From Lutibaculum baratangense AMV1 (lineage in GTDB: Bacteria > Pseudomonadota > Alphaproteobacteria > Rhizobiales > Tepidamorphaceae): a DNA stretch of 64,000 nucleotides. The notes beneath the pieces are model-generated. The model was not told the origin of the DNA, did no database searches, and was given only the letters and a program-made list of their open reading frames with translations. Location of the stretch: NCBI RefSeq assembly GCF_000496075.1, contig NZ_AWXZ01000012.1:36985-100984 (forward strand), in the 5' to 3' direction. Shown here in pieces: positions 17,228-25,175 of the stretch; within the stretch, counting starts at the first letter, position 1; each line of letters begins with the position of its first letter. The translations under genes and the position numbers were made by a program.

Positions 17228-19041
17228 GTCTCGTCCTCCTCGTCGCCGGGGGGAAGCGCCTCGAGACCCGCCATGATCTCGGCGGGCGGCTCTTCCTCGC
17301 TCACTCTGATGTCGACAATACGCGCGCCGGGGAAACGTTCGAGCACGGCGCTGACGGATGGATGACGCGCCATCTCGTCGCGGAACGAACGCTTCTCCGC
17401 CTCGGCCTTCTCGCGCAGGGTCGGGCCGCCCTTCTCGCGCGTCAGCGTGACGACCCAGCGGCGGCCGGTCCATTCCGCGAGCTTCCGCCCGAGCTCGTGC
17501 GGCAAAGCGTGCGAGCCGTTCGGCCCGAGATTCATCTCGATGCGGCCGGGCTCGAACTTCACGATGTGGACATGGCACTCGAGCGCGACCTTCAGCGAGA
17601 TGTCGCGCTTCTCCTGCGCCAGCGCCACGACCTCCTCGAAGGTCTCCGGACCGGGCATGGGCTCCGGAGCCGGCTCCGCCGCCGGGCGCGGCTCGGGCTC
17701 CGCCCGGGCCTCGGCGCGCGGCGCGGGTGCCGCGACGGCCTGCGGCACCTGCGGAACGGGCCGTGGCGGCGCGGCCTGCGGGACAGCCGCGAGAGCGGCG
17801 CGTGCGCCGCCGCCGCCGCCCGGCACCGGCCTCTGCGGCGCGCCGCCGCCGGCGGAGGCCCCCTCCTCCTGCAGCTTGCGGATGACCTCGTCCGGGCTCG
17901 GCAGGCTCGAGGCGTGGGCGAGGCGGATGAGCACCATCTCGGCGGCCGCCTCGGGCCTCGAGGAGCTCTCCGTCTCGCTGATGCCCTTGAGGAGGATCTG
18001 CCAGGCGCGCGTGAGCTCCGGCACGGAGAGCCTTTCGGCGAACGCCTTGCCGCGCTCGATCTCGGTCGGCGACAGCGCGCCGTCCTCCGCCGCCTCCGGC
18101 ACGAGCTTCAGCCGCGTGACGAGATGGGAGAAGCTCGCGAGATCCGTCAGCACCGCCTCCGGCGCCGCGCCCTCGCGGTACTGCTCGGCAAACTCCCGGA
18201 GCGCGCCGGCGACGTCGGCCGACATCGCCTTCTCGAAGAGGTCGACGACGCGCGAGCGGTCGGCCACGCCGAGCATCGAGCGCAGCTCGTCGGTGTGCAC
18301 CTCGCCCGCGCCGTGGGCGATCGCCTGGTCGAAGAGCGACAGCGCGTCGCGCACCGACCCCTCGCTCGCCCGCGCGATCAGCGCCAGCGCCTCGTCCGTC
18401 ACGGAGACGCTCTCGGCCGTCGCGATCTTGCCGAGGTGGCGCACGAGCTCGCCCGCCTCGACGCGCCTGAGGTCGAAGCGCTGGCAGCGCGAGAGGATGG
18501 TGATCGGGACCTTGCGGATCTCGGTCGTCGCGAAGACGAACTTCACATGCTCCGGCGGCTCCTCGAGCGTCTTCAGAAGGCCGTTGAACGCGGCCTTCGA
18601 GAGCATGTGCACCTCGTCGATGATGTAGATCTTGTAGCGCGCCTGGGCCGGGCGGTAGCGCACCGCCTCGATAATCTCCCTGATATCGTCGATGCCGGTG
18701 TGGGAGGCGGCGTCCATCTCGATCACGTCGACATGGCGCGATTCGAGGATCGCCCGGCAGTGCACCCCTTCGGCCTGCATGTCGAGCGTCGGGCCCGCCG
18801 TGCCGTCGGTTCCCTCGTAGTTCAGGGCGCGCGCCAGGATGCGCGCGGTCGTCGTCTTGCCGACGCCCCGCACGCCCGTGAGCATGTAAGCCTGCGCGAT
18901 GCGGCCGGACGCGAAGGCGTTCCTGAGCGTGCGCACCATCGGCGCCTGGCCGATCAGGTCCTCGAAGCCCTGCGGCCGGTACTTCCGCGCCAGCACCCTG
19001 TAGGGGCCGGCGCTCTTTGGGTCCGCTTTGGGCTGGTCCAT
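17224..19041 (-). CDS. dnaX: DNA polymerase III subunit tau/gamma
   Basis: DnaX is the clamp-loader ATPase of the replisome. The 605-residue protein has Walker A GVRGVGKTT (Lys62), DEVH (142-145), sensor ATTEIRKVPITILSRC with the SRC arginine finger, and the three AAA+ domains to about residue 370. A proline/alanine-rich linker (about 400-490) follows, then a C-terminal tau domain (EEVVALAQEKRD to the end). Three of the four zinc-binding cysteines of E. coli DnaX are replaced here (LNYEGT, LDMQAEGVHC); only Cys95 is left. The start at 19041 matches homologues. A longer reading upstream would run through the SRP RNA. Confidence 0.95.
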   Translation of the reverse strand: MDQPKADPKSAGPYRVLARKYRPQGFEDLIGQAPMVRTLRNAFASGRIAQAYMLTGVRGVGKTTTARILARALNYEGTDGTAGPTLDMQAEGVHCRAILESRHVDVIEMDAASHTGIDDIREIIEAVRYRPAQARYKIYIIDEVHMLSKAAFNGLLKTLEEPPEHVKFVFATTEIRKVPITILSRCQRFDLRRVEAGELVRHLGKIATAESVSVTDEALALIARASEGSVRDALSLFDQAIAHGAGEVHTDELRSMLGVADRSRVVDLFEKAMSADVAGALREFAEQYREGAAPEAVLTDLASFSHLVTRLKLVPEAAEDGALSPTEIERGKAFAERLSVPELTRAWQILLKGISETESSSRPEAAAEMVLIRLAHASSLPSPDEVIRKLQEEGASAGGGAPQRPVPGGGGGARAALAAVPQAAPPRPVPQVPQAVAAPAPRAEARAEPEPRPAAEPAPEPMPGPETFEEVVALAQEKRDISLKVALECHVHIVKFEPGRIEMNLGPNGSHALPHELGRKLAEWTGRRWVVTLTREKGGPTLREKAEAEKRSFRDEMARHPSVSAVLERFPGARIVDIRVSEEEPPAEIMAGLEALPPGDEEDET

Positions 19042-19198
19042 CGGCGTGTTCGGTCGGGGATGATCTTCGGGTTTGCCGAGGCGCGGGAGGCGTTCGTTCA
19101 CGGCCCGCGCTGTCGGATGGACGCTAGCACGACAGCCCCCGCGCCGCGAGGCGGGAGGCGCGACCGATGACGATTTCGCGGATTTCAAAGTGGAAAGC

Positions 19199-19293
19199 GG
19201 GAGGCTGGTCGACAACCCGAACCGGTCTCGTTGGGGCTGCTTCCTTCCGGACCTGACCCGGTTGGCGAGGGATTCGTCCGCCGCCAACCTCCC
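19199..19293 (-). ncRNA. ffs: Signal recognition particle RNA, small bacterial type (4.5S)
   Basis: The minus strand carries the SRP core GGUCAGGUCCGGAAGGAAG (19258-19240) followed by CAGCC. This is the asymmetric loop and GGAA tetraloop that bind Ffh. Flanking sequence folds back: GGGAGGUUGG at the 5' end pairs with CCAGCCUCCC at the 3' end, giving about 95 nt. The ends are drawn from this pairing and may be off by several bases. A TATAAC hexamer (19306-19301) lies upstream as a likely -10 box. The gene sits 157 bases before dnaX, an arrangement familiar in alphaproteobacteria. Confidence 0.9.
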
Positions 19294-19420
19294 TGACCGG
19301 GTTATATCAGCCGGATGCCCCCTCGACGCAAGGGGGGCGGCGGCCGGATCCTTCGGCGTCGTTCGTCGGGCGGACGCATCGACCGGGGGCCGGCGCTCCC
19401 GCCGCACGAGAGGAGGCATG

Positions 19421-20002
19421 ATGCCGAGCGAGAAGCAGAAGATGCTGGCCGGCGAGTTCTATGCGCCGGGCGATCCGGAGCTCAGGGCGGACGCTGCGCG
19501 CGCGGCGGAGTGGATGGCGAGGTACAACGCCACGCTGGCCTGGACGGTAGCGGCACGCCACGCGCTCCTGTCGGAGCTCCTCGCCTCCGTCGGGGAGGGC
19601 GCGGTCGTCCGGCCGCCGTTTCACTGCGACTACGGCTTCAACATCAGCCTCGGCCGCGGCGTGTTCCTGAATTTCGGCTGCGTCATCCTCGACGTGACGC
19701 CGGTCACGATCGGCGACCTCACTCAGGTCGGGCCGGGCGTGCAGATCCTGACGCCCGACCACCCGCGCGACGCCGCGCAGCGCCGGCAGGGCCTCGAGTT
19801 CGGCAGGCCGATCGCGATCGGCGCGAATGTCTGGATCGGCGGAGGTGCGCTGATCATGCCGGGCGTCACGGTCGGCGACGACGCCATCATCGGCGCAGGC
19901 GCCGTCGTGACGCGCGACGTTCTGCCGGGCGCGACGGTGGCCGGCAACCCGGCCCGGCCGATCCGCCAGAGGAGGGATGGCCGCGCGAGGACGGATCCTT
20001 GA
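19421..20002 (+). CDS. Sugar O-acetyltransferase (maltose/galactoside acetyltransferase family)
   Basis: A 193-residue member of the LacA/Maa group. An N-terminal Mac domain ([30 protein letters not shown]) precedes a left-handed beta-helix with [25 protein letters not shown], the acceptor-site DH in LTPDHPRD, and a late [24 protein letters not shown] turn. Such enzymes acetylate sugars from acetyl-CoA in the cytosol; the natural substrate is unknown. Tandem ATGs occur at 19418 and 19421. The second is chosen because AGGAGG (19411-19416) is otherwise too close. It is divergent from ffs. Confidence 0.88.
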   Translation: MPSEKQKMLAGEFYAPGDPELRADAARAAEWMARYNATLAWTVAARHALLSELLASVGEGAVVRPPFHCDYGFNISLGRGVFLNFGCVILDVTPVTIGDLTQVGPGVQILTPDHPRDAAQRRQGLEFGRPIAIGANVWIGGGALIMPGVTVGDDAIIGAGAVVTRDVLPGATVAGNPARPIRQRRDGRARTDP

Positions 20003-20015
20003 GGATCGGATCGAC

Positions 20016-20306
20016 CTACCGCCCGCTGCGATCCCTGGCGTTGTAGAGCGGCTGCGACGCGTCGCCTGCAGGAAGACGGATCGCGTCCGCGCGCCCGCCG
20101 CCGATCTTCATCGGCACCGCGGCCCCGAGCGCTGCCGCGACGACCTCCTGTTCGATGACGGCCGAGGGAATGGCTGAGCGGTGAGCCTCGTAGATCCTGG
20201 AGGTCACGCCGCTCACGTCGAGCACTTTCCGGTCGCGAATGCACTCGGCAACGGCGATCCGAACGTCTTCCACAAGCCCATCATCGAAGAACGCCAGGTC
20301 AGTCAT
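20016..20306 (-). CDS. Hypothetical protein behind a CtrA-type promoter
   Basis: A 96-residue acidic N-terminus/basic C-terminus protein (MTDLAFFDDGLVEDVRIAVAECIRDRKVLDVSGVTSRIYEAHRSAIPS...). I recognise no domain. The first 60 residues are predicted helical by eye (alternating hydrophobic residues), with SAVIEQEVVAAALGAAVPM as a second helical segment; the last 30 residues look disordered. GAGG lies 7-8 bases before the ATG. Upstream is a full CtrA consensus box positioned as for an activated promoter, so expression may follow the cell cycle or the CtrA network. Its existence as a protein is likely but not proven. Confidence 0.55.
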   Translation of the reverse strand: MTDLAFFDDGLVEDVRIAVAECIRDRKVLDVSGVTSRIYEAHRSAIPSAVIEQEVVAAALGAAVPMKIGGGRADAIRLPAGDASQPLYNARDRSGR

Positions 20307-20606
20307 CTCGGCCTCACTCGAAACGTCATGCCGCGAGCGCGCGCCGCCCTTTGAAGACGGCGCCCCGCGCGGCGGAATTGGCCCAATTCTAGGGCCTTAT
20401 CTTAACACCTCCTTAACGGAGATTAACTCTTTGTTTCAGAAGGGATTCGGCGGTCGCGAGCGCGGCGCCGGGGAAGGCGGCCCAGGAGGGCGCGCCATAA
20501 ACGCGCGAGGCGAAGAAGGGATCCGCGAGGCCGGCACGATCAGGCGGTCGCGCGCCCCTGGTCGAGGCTCGTCACCCGGGAAAGCCGGAACGTCGGCGCC
20601 GGCGAG
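20307..20606. other. Intergenic region with CtrA box; otherwise no gene seen
   Basis: About 300 bases between the hypothetical gene and the 3' end of the Crp/Fnr gene. Apart from the AT-rich CtrA-box segment (20395-20440) I see no coding sequence with a credible start, no RNA motif and no strong terminator. The 20440-20600 part is GC-rich and purine-biased. Confidence 0.5.
20386..20417 (-). promoter_or_regulatory. CtrA box and -10 element for the 96-residue gene
   Basis: TTAA (20402-20405), exactly seven bases, then TTAAC (20413-20417) matches the CtrA consensus TTAA-N7-TTAAC. On the minus strand a TAGAAT (20391-20386) lies so that the box covers the -35 position (17-bp spacing to 20409-20414), the usual place in CtrA-activated promoters. 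A third TTAAC starts at 20423. The -10 box itself sits inside a small inverted repeat (GGCCC/GGGCC). Confidence 0.6.
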
Positions 20607-21347
20607 CTAGCTTTCGAGCCGCTGCGGCACGTGCCGGCAGCCGCAGGAGATGGCCCTGAGCTTCTCCTCGTCGCGCACGGCGAGCCAGCCACGCCGCGAC
20701 CGGATCGCTCCCTCGCCTTCGAGCATGTGCAGGGTCTCCGTCACGGTCGCCCGCCGCACCGACAGAAGGTGCGACAGCTCGGCATGCGTCGCCCGCACGA
20801 CGGCACCTTCGAGGTAGTGGTCCATCGCCAGGATCCAGCCGGCCATCCGCTGCACGAGGCGGTGGCGACAGTGGCAGACGGACAGGCGGACGAGCTGCTC
20901 CACCTCCCGGGACAACTCCGCATGGAGAATGCCGAGCACGGCTGGCCTGCGCAGCGAGAGCGACCGGAGGGTCTTGGCATCGACCGTGAGGATCTCGCAC
21001 TCGGTCTGGGCGGTGGCCGTGACGCTGCTCGCGCCGTCGAGCACAGCGCTGCCGAGACCGACGGCGCCGTCATAGCCCGTGAGTGCGACCTCGGCGGCGC
21101 CCCCGTCCGGACACCCCGCCGACGAGGAGACGGCGCCCGACTCGATGAAGTGAACCGCCTGGGGACGGAAGCCGGCGGCACATATCGCGGTGCCCTTCTC
21201 CACCCGCCGCAGCCGCCCCAGCTCGTGCAGAACGGCCCGGACATCGGCGGGAAGCCGGAGGAGAACGGTGTTTCGGCCGAAGGCGCCCCCGGACGGGACG
21301 TGAAGAAGAGCCTCCTGGCCGGGGCGCAGCATCGTGACGTCCAACAT
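20607..21347 (-). CDS. Crp/Fnr family transcriptional regulator
   Basis: A 246-residue regulator. A cyclic-nucleotide-binding-like beta-roll (about 25-140, with VHFIESGAVSS and GYDGAVGLGSAVLDG) is followed by a dimerisation helix (CHCRHRLVQRMAGWILAMDHY) and a winged helix-turn-helix (THAELSHLLSVRRATVTETLHMLEGEGAIRSRRG). The N-terminal FNR four-cysteine cluster is absent, so it is not a canonical oxygen-sensing Fnr. It belongs to the broad group common in rhizobia whose ligands are mostly unknown. The start at 21347 has GGAGG about eight bases upstream. A Crp-like site lies about 80 bases upstream. Confidence 0.88.
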   Translation of the reverse strand: MLDVTMLRPGQEALLHVPSGGAFGRNTVLLRLPADVRAVLHELGRLRRVEKGTAICAAGFRPQAVHFIESGAVSSSAGCPDGGAAEVALTGYDGAVGLGSAVLDGASSVTATAQTECEILTVDAKTLRSLSLRRPAVLGILHAELSREVEQLVRLSVCHCRHRLVQRMAGWILAMDHYLEGAVVRATHAELSHLLSVRRATVTETLHMLEGEGAIRSRRGWLAVRDEEKLRAISCGCRHVPQRLES

Positions 21348-21863
21348 CGCCCGAACCTCCGTGGCTGAGATCGTGGATTTCCCTGGTTGTCATCCTGCAT
21401 CCGCCATCCGCCAGGATCATTAACCTGTGATGTGAACCACACACCTTCGGCGAAGACGGAAGCTTTCGGCCGCAGAGGGGCAATAACAGCAACGACAGAC
21501 GCTTGACGCACATGAGGGGGACAGCCGGTTTTGTTCCGGTCCACTTGCGTACCCCTGGGAAGGACGCGGCGGACCAGCAAGGGCGGCCCTCGCGGGACGG
21601 GATGGGTGCGGCTGGCTCCCAGCGTGTTTCCCGGGTGCATCGGCCCGACGGACCGGAGAGGGCGAGGCGCCCTCCCCGGCCCGTGCGGCCGGATGACCGC
21701 GGGAGGGGGAGAGAGGCGCGGCCACCAATCGCGGGGAGGACGTGCTCGCGCCGCCACCCCGCAACTGAGCAACGGCGGGCGCAGGGGCCGGTTTCGGTGC
21801 GATAGGGGACACAATGCTCCAGCCGCTCAAGCGCTCACGCGGCGGCTCCGACCGCTGCAGGCG
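21348..21863. other. Intergenic region of about 516 bases, no gene supported
   Basis: Between the Crp/Fnr gene and the 3' end of ndh. The first ~100 bases hold the regulator's leader and the Crp-like site. The rest is GC-rich. Open frames exist on both strands (for instance 21420-21830 minus), but their composition is proline/arginine/serine-rich, they have no ribosome binding site, and they look like random open frames in GC-rich DNA. No tRNA- or riboswitch-like element was recognised. Confidence 0.5.
21427..21442. promoter_or_regulatory. Crp-like palindrome upstream of the Crp/Fnr gene
   Basis: TGTGA-N6-CCACA differs from the Crp consensus TGTGA-N6-TCACA at one position. It lies about 80-95 bases before the regulator's start codon, so it could serve autoregulation. 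This is a single short match and could be chance. Confidence 0.35.
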
Positions 21864-23201
21864 CTACCTGTCGGGGCGCCGCGGCGGCGGCATCTTGCGG
21901 CCGGGGTCGTCGGCGATGAGGCGCGCGCCGCGCTCGTAGGTGAGGTAGCGCAGAAGCCACCGCAGCGACACGACGATCCGGTTCTGCGCTCCCGAGAGCA
22001 GGTAGACGTGGACGATCGCCCAGAGGAGCCAGCCGAACCAGCCTTTGAGCCGGTACCTTCCGAAGTCGAACACGGCCGCGTGCCGCCCGACGATCGCCGC
22101 GTTGCCGCGATCGCGGTAGCGGAAGGGCTCGAGCGGCTCGCCGCTCTTCAGGTTGCGGGCGAGACCGCGGCCGAGATGCGTGCCCTCCTGCTTCGCGACC
22201 TGGGCAAGGCCCGGCAGCGGCTTGCCGTCTTCGCCGTCCACGAGGGCGAGGTCGCCGATCACGTGGATGCCGTCGAGGCCCGGCACCTGGAAGTCGGGCC
22301 CGACCCGGATGCGGCCGGCGCGATCACCCTCGAGGCCCAGCCATCGGGCGCCCGGCGAGGCGGCCACGCCGGCTCCCCAGACGACCGCGCCGACCGGGAT
22401 CCGCTCGCCGGCGACCGTCACGTGGCGCTCCCCGACATCCTCGACCGCCTGCCCGAGCCGCGTCTCGACGCCGAGCCGCTCGAGCCGCTCCTTCGCGAAG
22501 GCCGCGAGGGATTCGGGGAAGCCCGACAGAAGCCGCGGTGCAGCCTCCAGAAGGATGATGCGCGCGGAGCTCGGGTCGATCCGGCGGAAGTTGCGGCTCA
22601 GGGCATGGCGCGACAGCTCCGCAAGCGCCCCCGCCATCTCCACGCCGGTCGGGCCGCCGCCGATGACGGCGATCGTCATGAGCCGCCGCTGCTCGTCCGG
22701 GTCCGGCGTGACCTCGGCCTGCTCGAACGCCAGGAGCACGCGCGAGCGCAGCTTCCGCGCATCCTCTATCGTCTTGAGGCCGGGGGCATGCTCGGCCCAT
22801 TCGTCGTGGCCGAAATAGCCGTGGGTCGCGCCGGAGGCGAGGACGAGACGGTCGAACCGGATCGCCGTCCCGTTCTTCAGCTCCACCTGCCGGGCGGCGG
22901 TGTCGACACCCACGACCTCGCCGAGAACCACCTCGACGGAGGGGTAGCGGCCCAGCACCTTCCGGATCGGCTCGGCGATCTCGGCGGGAGACAGCGCCGC
23001 CGTCGCGACCTGGTAGAGGAGCGGCTGGAAGAGATGGTGGTTCTGCCGGTCGACGATCGTCGCCGCCACCCCTGCCCGCCCGAGTTCGCGCGCGACCTCG
23101 ATGCCCCCGAAGCCCGCGCCGACGATGACGACATGCGGCCCGGGCCTCGCGGGCAAAGCGAGCCTCGTCGGATCCGTGCGATGCTCGAGGGCCTCCGTCA
23201 C
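21864..23201 (-). CDS. Type II NADH dehydrogenase-like FAD/NAD(P) oxidoreductase
   Basis: A 445-residue NDH-2-type flavoprotein. FAD-binding HVVIVGAGFGGIEVARELG is near residue 22, and the NAD-binding TIAVIGGGPTGVEMAGALAEL is in the middle. The second FAD motif VIGDLALVDGEDGKPLPGLAQVAKQEG is near 310, and FDFGRYRLKGWFGWLLWAIVHVYLL towards the C-terminus serves as the membrane-associating segment. It would oxidise NADH and reduce quinone without pumping protons. The GTG start (23201) overlaps the stop of the cupin gene by four bases, so the two are coupled. Confidence 0.9.
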   Translation of the reverse strand: MTEALEHRTDPTRLALPARPGPHVVIVGAGFGGIEVARELGRAGVAATIVDRQNHHLFQPLLYQVATAALSPAEIAEPIRKVLGRYPSVEVVLGEVVGVDTAARQVELKNGTAIRFDRLVLASGATHGYFGHDEWAEHAPGLKTIEDARKLRSRVLLAFEQAEVTPDPDEQRRLMTIAVIGGGPTGVEMAGALAELSRHALSRNFRRIDPSSARIILLEAAPRLLSGFPESLAAFAKERLERLGVETRLGQAVEDVGERHVTVAGERIPVGAVVWGAGVAASPGARWLGLEGDRAGRIRVGPDFQVPGLDGIHVIGDLALVDGEDGKPLPGLAQVAKQEGTHLGRGLARNLKSGEPLEPFRYRDRGNAAIVGRHAAVFDFGRYRLKGWFGWLLWAIVHVYLLSGAQNRIVVSLRWLLRYLTYERGARLIADDPGRKMPPPRRPDR

Positions 23202-23590
23202 GCCCGTTCCTCGAAGTGATAGACGACATCCTCGAGACTATCCGTCGGAAACACGAACAGGAAGCGCAACGGGCCGCCGCCGGTGTTCCTCGTGACGTGG
23301 CTCGCATTGCCTGGAATGAAGACCGAGACGCCCGGCTCGAGCGCGTGCGCCGTGCCGTCGATTTCCACCAGCCCCTCGCCCTCGAGCGCGTGGTAGATCT
23401 CGGGAGGCTCGTGGTGGTGGAGCGGCAGCTTGCGGCCCGGCGGGATCTCCGCGAGGCCCATGCTCATCGCCCCCGTGCCGGTGCGCTCGGAGGAAAAGAC
23501 GAGCTTCCACCGCGTCTCCGGCGCGCGGTCGACGACGCTCGCCATCTCGTCCCAGCCGAGCTCGGCCAATGTCACCTTCGTGCCGTGCAT
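23198..23590 (-). CDS. Cupin-domain protein
   Basis: A 130-residue single-domain cupin. Motif 1 is LPLHHHEPPEIYHALEGEG (metal-ligand candidates His58-60 and Glu64), and motif 2 is PGNASHVTRNTGG (His98). The start at 23590 gives the usual compact cupin. Its stop overlaps the ndh GTG, so it is the first gene of a two-gene unit with NDH-2. Enzymatic function is unknown; small cupins of this kind can be isomerases, dioxygenases or sensors. Confidence 0.83.
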   Translation of the reverse strand: MHGTKVTLAELGWDEMASVVDRAPETRWKLVFSSERTGTGAMSMGLAEIPPGRKLPLHHHEPPEIYHALEGEGLVEIDGTAHALEPGVSVFIPGNASHVTRNTGGGPLRFLFVFPTDSLEDVVYHFEERA

Positions 23591-23780
23591 GGATCCCAGA
23601 TACCTCCGATCAGCCCGCGGGGTCCTTCCCCATTCTCCCGAGGGGAAGAGTCGCGCCGACCGATCGTTTCCGGAGAGCCGGCAAGACGGCATCGAGGTCG
23701 GCAGCCGTACCCGGCCGCCGTGGATCCCGCCCGCCCCTTCGCGTGTTGCGATGACGGGGCACCACGCGGAGCAGACGAAG

Positions 23781-23987
23781 ATGGCCAAGGATCGGAAACC
23801 GCAGAAGCGGCCGGAAGGCGGGGCCGGGGACGGCCCGCCGGGAAAGGAAGGTCGGAAGACCAAGAACGTGCCTCCGGCCGGCCCTCACGCCGACCCGCGG
23901 CTGCAGAATCCCGATGCCACGCCCGGAACGGGAGCCCTCCCCTCCGTCGGGGAGGACGAGGATCCGAACATGGGCTCGACGGGGTGA
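23781..23987 (+). CDS. Hypothetical small hydrophilic protein (68 residues)
   Basis: Starts ATG 23781 (MAKDRKPQKRPEGG) with GGAG nine bases upstream. The product is highly charged and rich in Pro, Gly and Lys in its first half and acidic at the end (SVGEDEDPNMGSTG), so it is probably disordered. No family is recognised. Its case rests on the ribosome binding site and start; it might not be expressed. Confidence 0.4.
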   Translation: MAKDRKPQKRPEGGAGDGPPGKEGRKTKNVPPAGPHADPRLQNPDATPGTGALPSVGEDEDPNMGSTG

Positions 23988-24024
23988 GGGCGGGGCTGCC
24001 GGGCTCGCGGAGGAGCGGCTCGGC

Positions 24025-24192
24025 TCAGGCGTCTCCGACGATTTCCGTCACGAAGCCTTCGCCGCCGCACGCGGCACAGTCCTCGCCTCCGAGGCGGCCC
24101 GTGCCGCCGCACTTCAGGCAGACGTTCTTCGCCGACTGCCGACTGCCCGGAGCATCCTCGTCGCCCGGGTTCCTCCGCGAATCATCCGTCAT
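24025..24192 (-). CDS. Small DnaJ-type zinc-finger-like protein (55 residues)
   Basis: Starts at ATG 24192 with AGGAG seven bases upstream. The second half carries two CxxCxGxG-type repeats (CLKCGGTGRLGGEDCAACGGEG), the unit that binds zinc in DnaJ, preceded by a charged, disordered segment (MTDDSRRNPGDEDAPGSRQ). Four cysteines are enough for one zinc ion. It probably acts as a small metal-binding or redox/chaperone accessory protein; the precise role is unknown. Confidence 0.65.
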   Translation of the reverse strand: MTDDSRRNPGDEDAPGSRQSAKNVCLKCGGTGRLGGEDCAACGGEGFVTEIVGDA

Positions 24193-24317
24193 CTTCGTCT
24201 CCTGCTCGAGCCCACCCGCGTACGGCAACGTGCATCGGCCCAATATGGACAATGCGAGGCTTGCGCTTCACGTTCGCCTCGCTTCGGGTGCCAGTGCCGA
24301 GGAGAATGGAGACGAGG

Positions 24318-24611
24318 ATGGACGAGCGCGAGAGACGGATACGCGAGCGGGCACACGCGCTCTGGGAGGAAGAGGGACGTCCCGAGGGGCGCCATGACGC
24401 GCATTGGGAGCGCGCCCGGCAGGAGATAGACGGCCCGGCCGATGCCGGCGAGGGCCCGCTGGGCGCCAAGGCGCCGAACGCGCCGAAGACCGCCAAACGC
24501 CAGCGCCGGTCGGGCGGCGCCGCTCCCGGCGACAAGGACAGGACGCGCGCCAAGAGCGACGAGGGCGGCGACGAGGAAGGCGCCACCAAGAAGAAGAGAA
24601 AGAAGAAGTAG
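24318..24611 (+). CDS. DUF2934-domain protein
   Basis: A 97-residue protein whose first 35 residues (ERRIRERAHALWEEEGRPEGRHDAHWERARQEI) are a clear DUF2934 helical motif, widespread in Hyphomicrobiales and of unknown function. The rest is a lysine- and arginine-rich disordered tail ending in KKKRKKK, suggesting nucleic acid or anionic surface binding. The start at 24318 has GGAG six bases upstream; an ATG at 24306 is too close to its own GGAG. Confidence 0.8.
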   Translation: MDERERRIRERAHALWEEEGRPEGRHDAHWERARQEIDGPADAGEGPLGAKAPNAPKTAKRQRRSGGAAPGDKDRTRAKSDEGGDEEGATKKKRKKK

Positions 24612-24663
24612 CTCGGCGGCTCGGGGATGCCGAGCATCCCCTGCCACGGCCCTCTGCCGACGG

Positions 24664-25005
24664 TTACGTCTCCGACAGGGCCGCTGCCTCGTCGGCCTCG
24701 GCCGGCCGCTGGAGCTTCAGCGGCGTCGGACGCGCCTTCCGCTCCTCGATGACGATGACCCGGAGCAGACGGAGCTCGCCCTTCGCGGCCGGGCATCCAC
24801 CCGCCAACACCGCCTTCTCCGCCTCGAGCGCTGAGGCGCCGTCGCTCGTGAGGCTCGGGAGGGCGATCGGAGCATGCTGCGACAGGTGCGACGTGGAAGC
24901 GACCGCCTGATGCGGGAGCCCGTCCTGAAACGACAGCATCGTCAGGGCCGGCAGCGCCGAGCCCACCACCATGCCGCCAAACGACAGCCAAAGACTGACC
25001 TTCAT
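24664..25005 (-). CDS. Hypothetical exported or anchored protein
   Basis: A 113-residue product beginning MKVSLWLSFGGMVVGSALPALTMLSF, which looks like a signal or membrane anchor. A Ser/Ala-rich part and a basic/acidic helical C-terminus (LLRVIVIEERKARPTPLKLQRPAEADEAAALSE) follow. A GTG at 25017 would add four residues. The ribosome binding site is weak and no family is recognised, so this remains tentative. Confidence 0.42.
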   Translation of the reverse strand: MKVSLWLSFGGMVVGSALPALTMLSFQDGLPHQAVASTSHLSQHAPIALPSLTSDGASALEAEKAVLAGGCPAAKGELRLLRVIVIEERKARPTPLKLQRPAEADEAAALSET

Positions 25006-25175
25006 CGACAGATCCACGTCCCGTTCTTGACCATGCCGCCCCCGAGCGAGGATGAAGGCAGCTCAGGGTTTAACCGATCGTAACCGGCTCCACCGCGACG
25101 CGAGCCACCTCCGTTCCTCCGACGTTCTGCCGCAAGATCGCGCCGATTGTGTGGTCGTCCGGCGAAACGCCTCCG

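Noticed and set aside
17224..19041. Programmed frameshift in dnaX
   Set aside because: No A-rich slippery heptamer was found in the gene; such frameshifting is not expected in this lineage.
17362..19170. Long frame (about 602 codons) antisense to dnaX
   Set aside because: It mirrors dnaX, has no domain-like segments and no ribosome binding site. The minus strand is unambiguous.
21420..21830. Minus-strand open frame in the gap before ndh
   Set aside because: Low-complexity Pro/Ser/Arg/Ala content, no start signal and no similarity to a known fold. Treated as non-coding.
25068..25084. Second possible CtrA-like site (TTAA with a GTAAC six bases on)
   Set aside because: The spacing and second half do not fit TTAA-N7-TTAAC, and there is no suitable promoter next to it.
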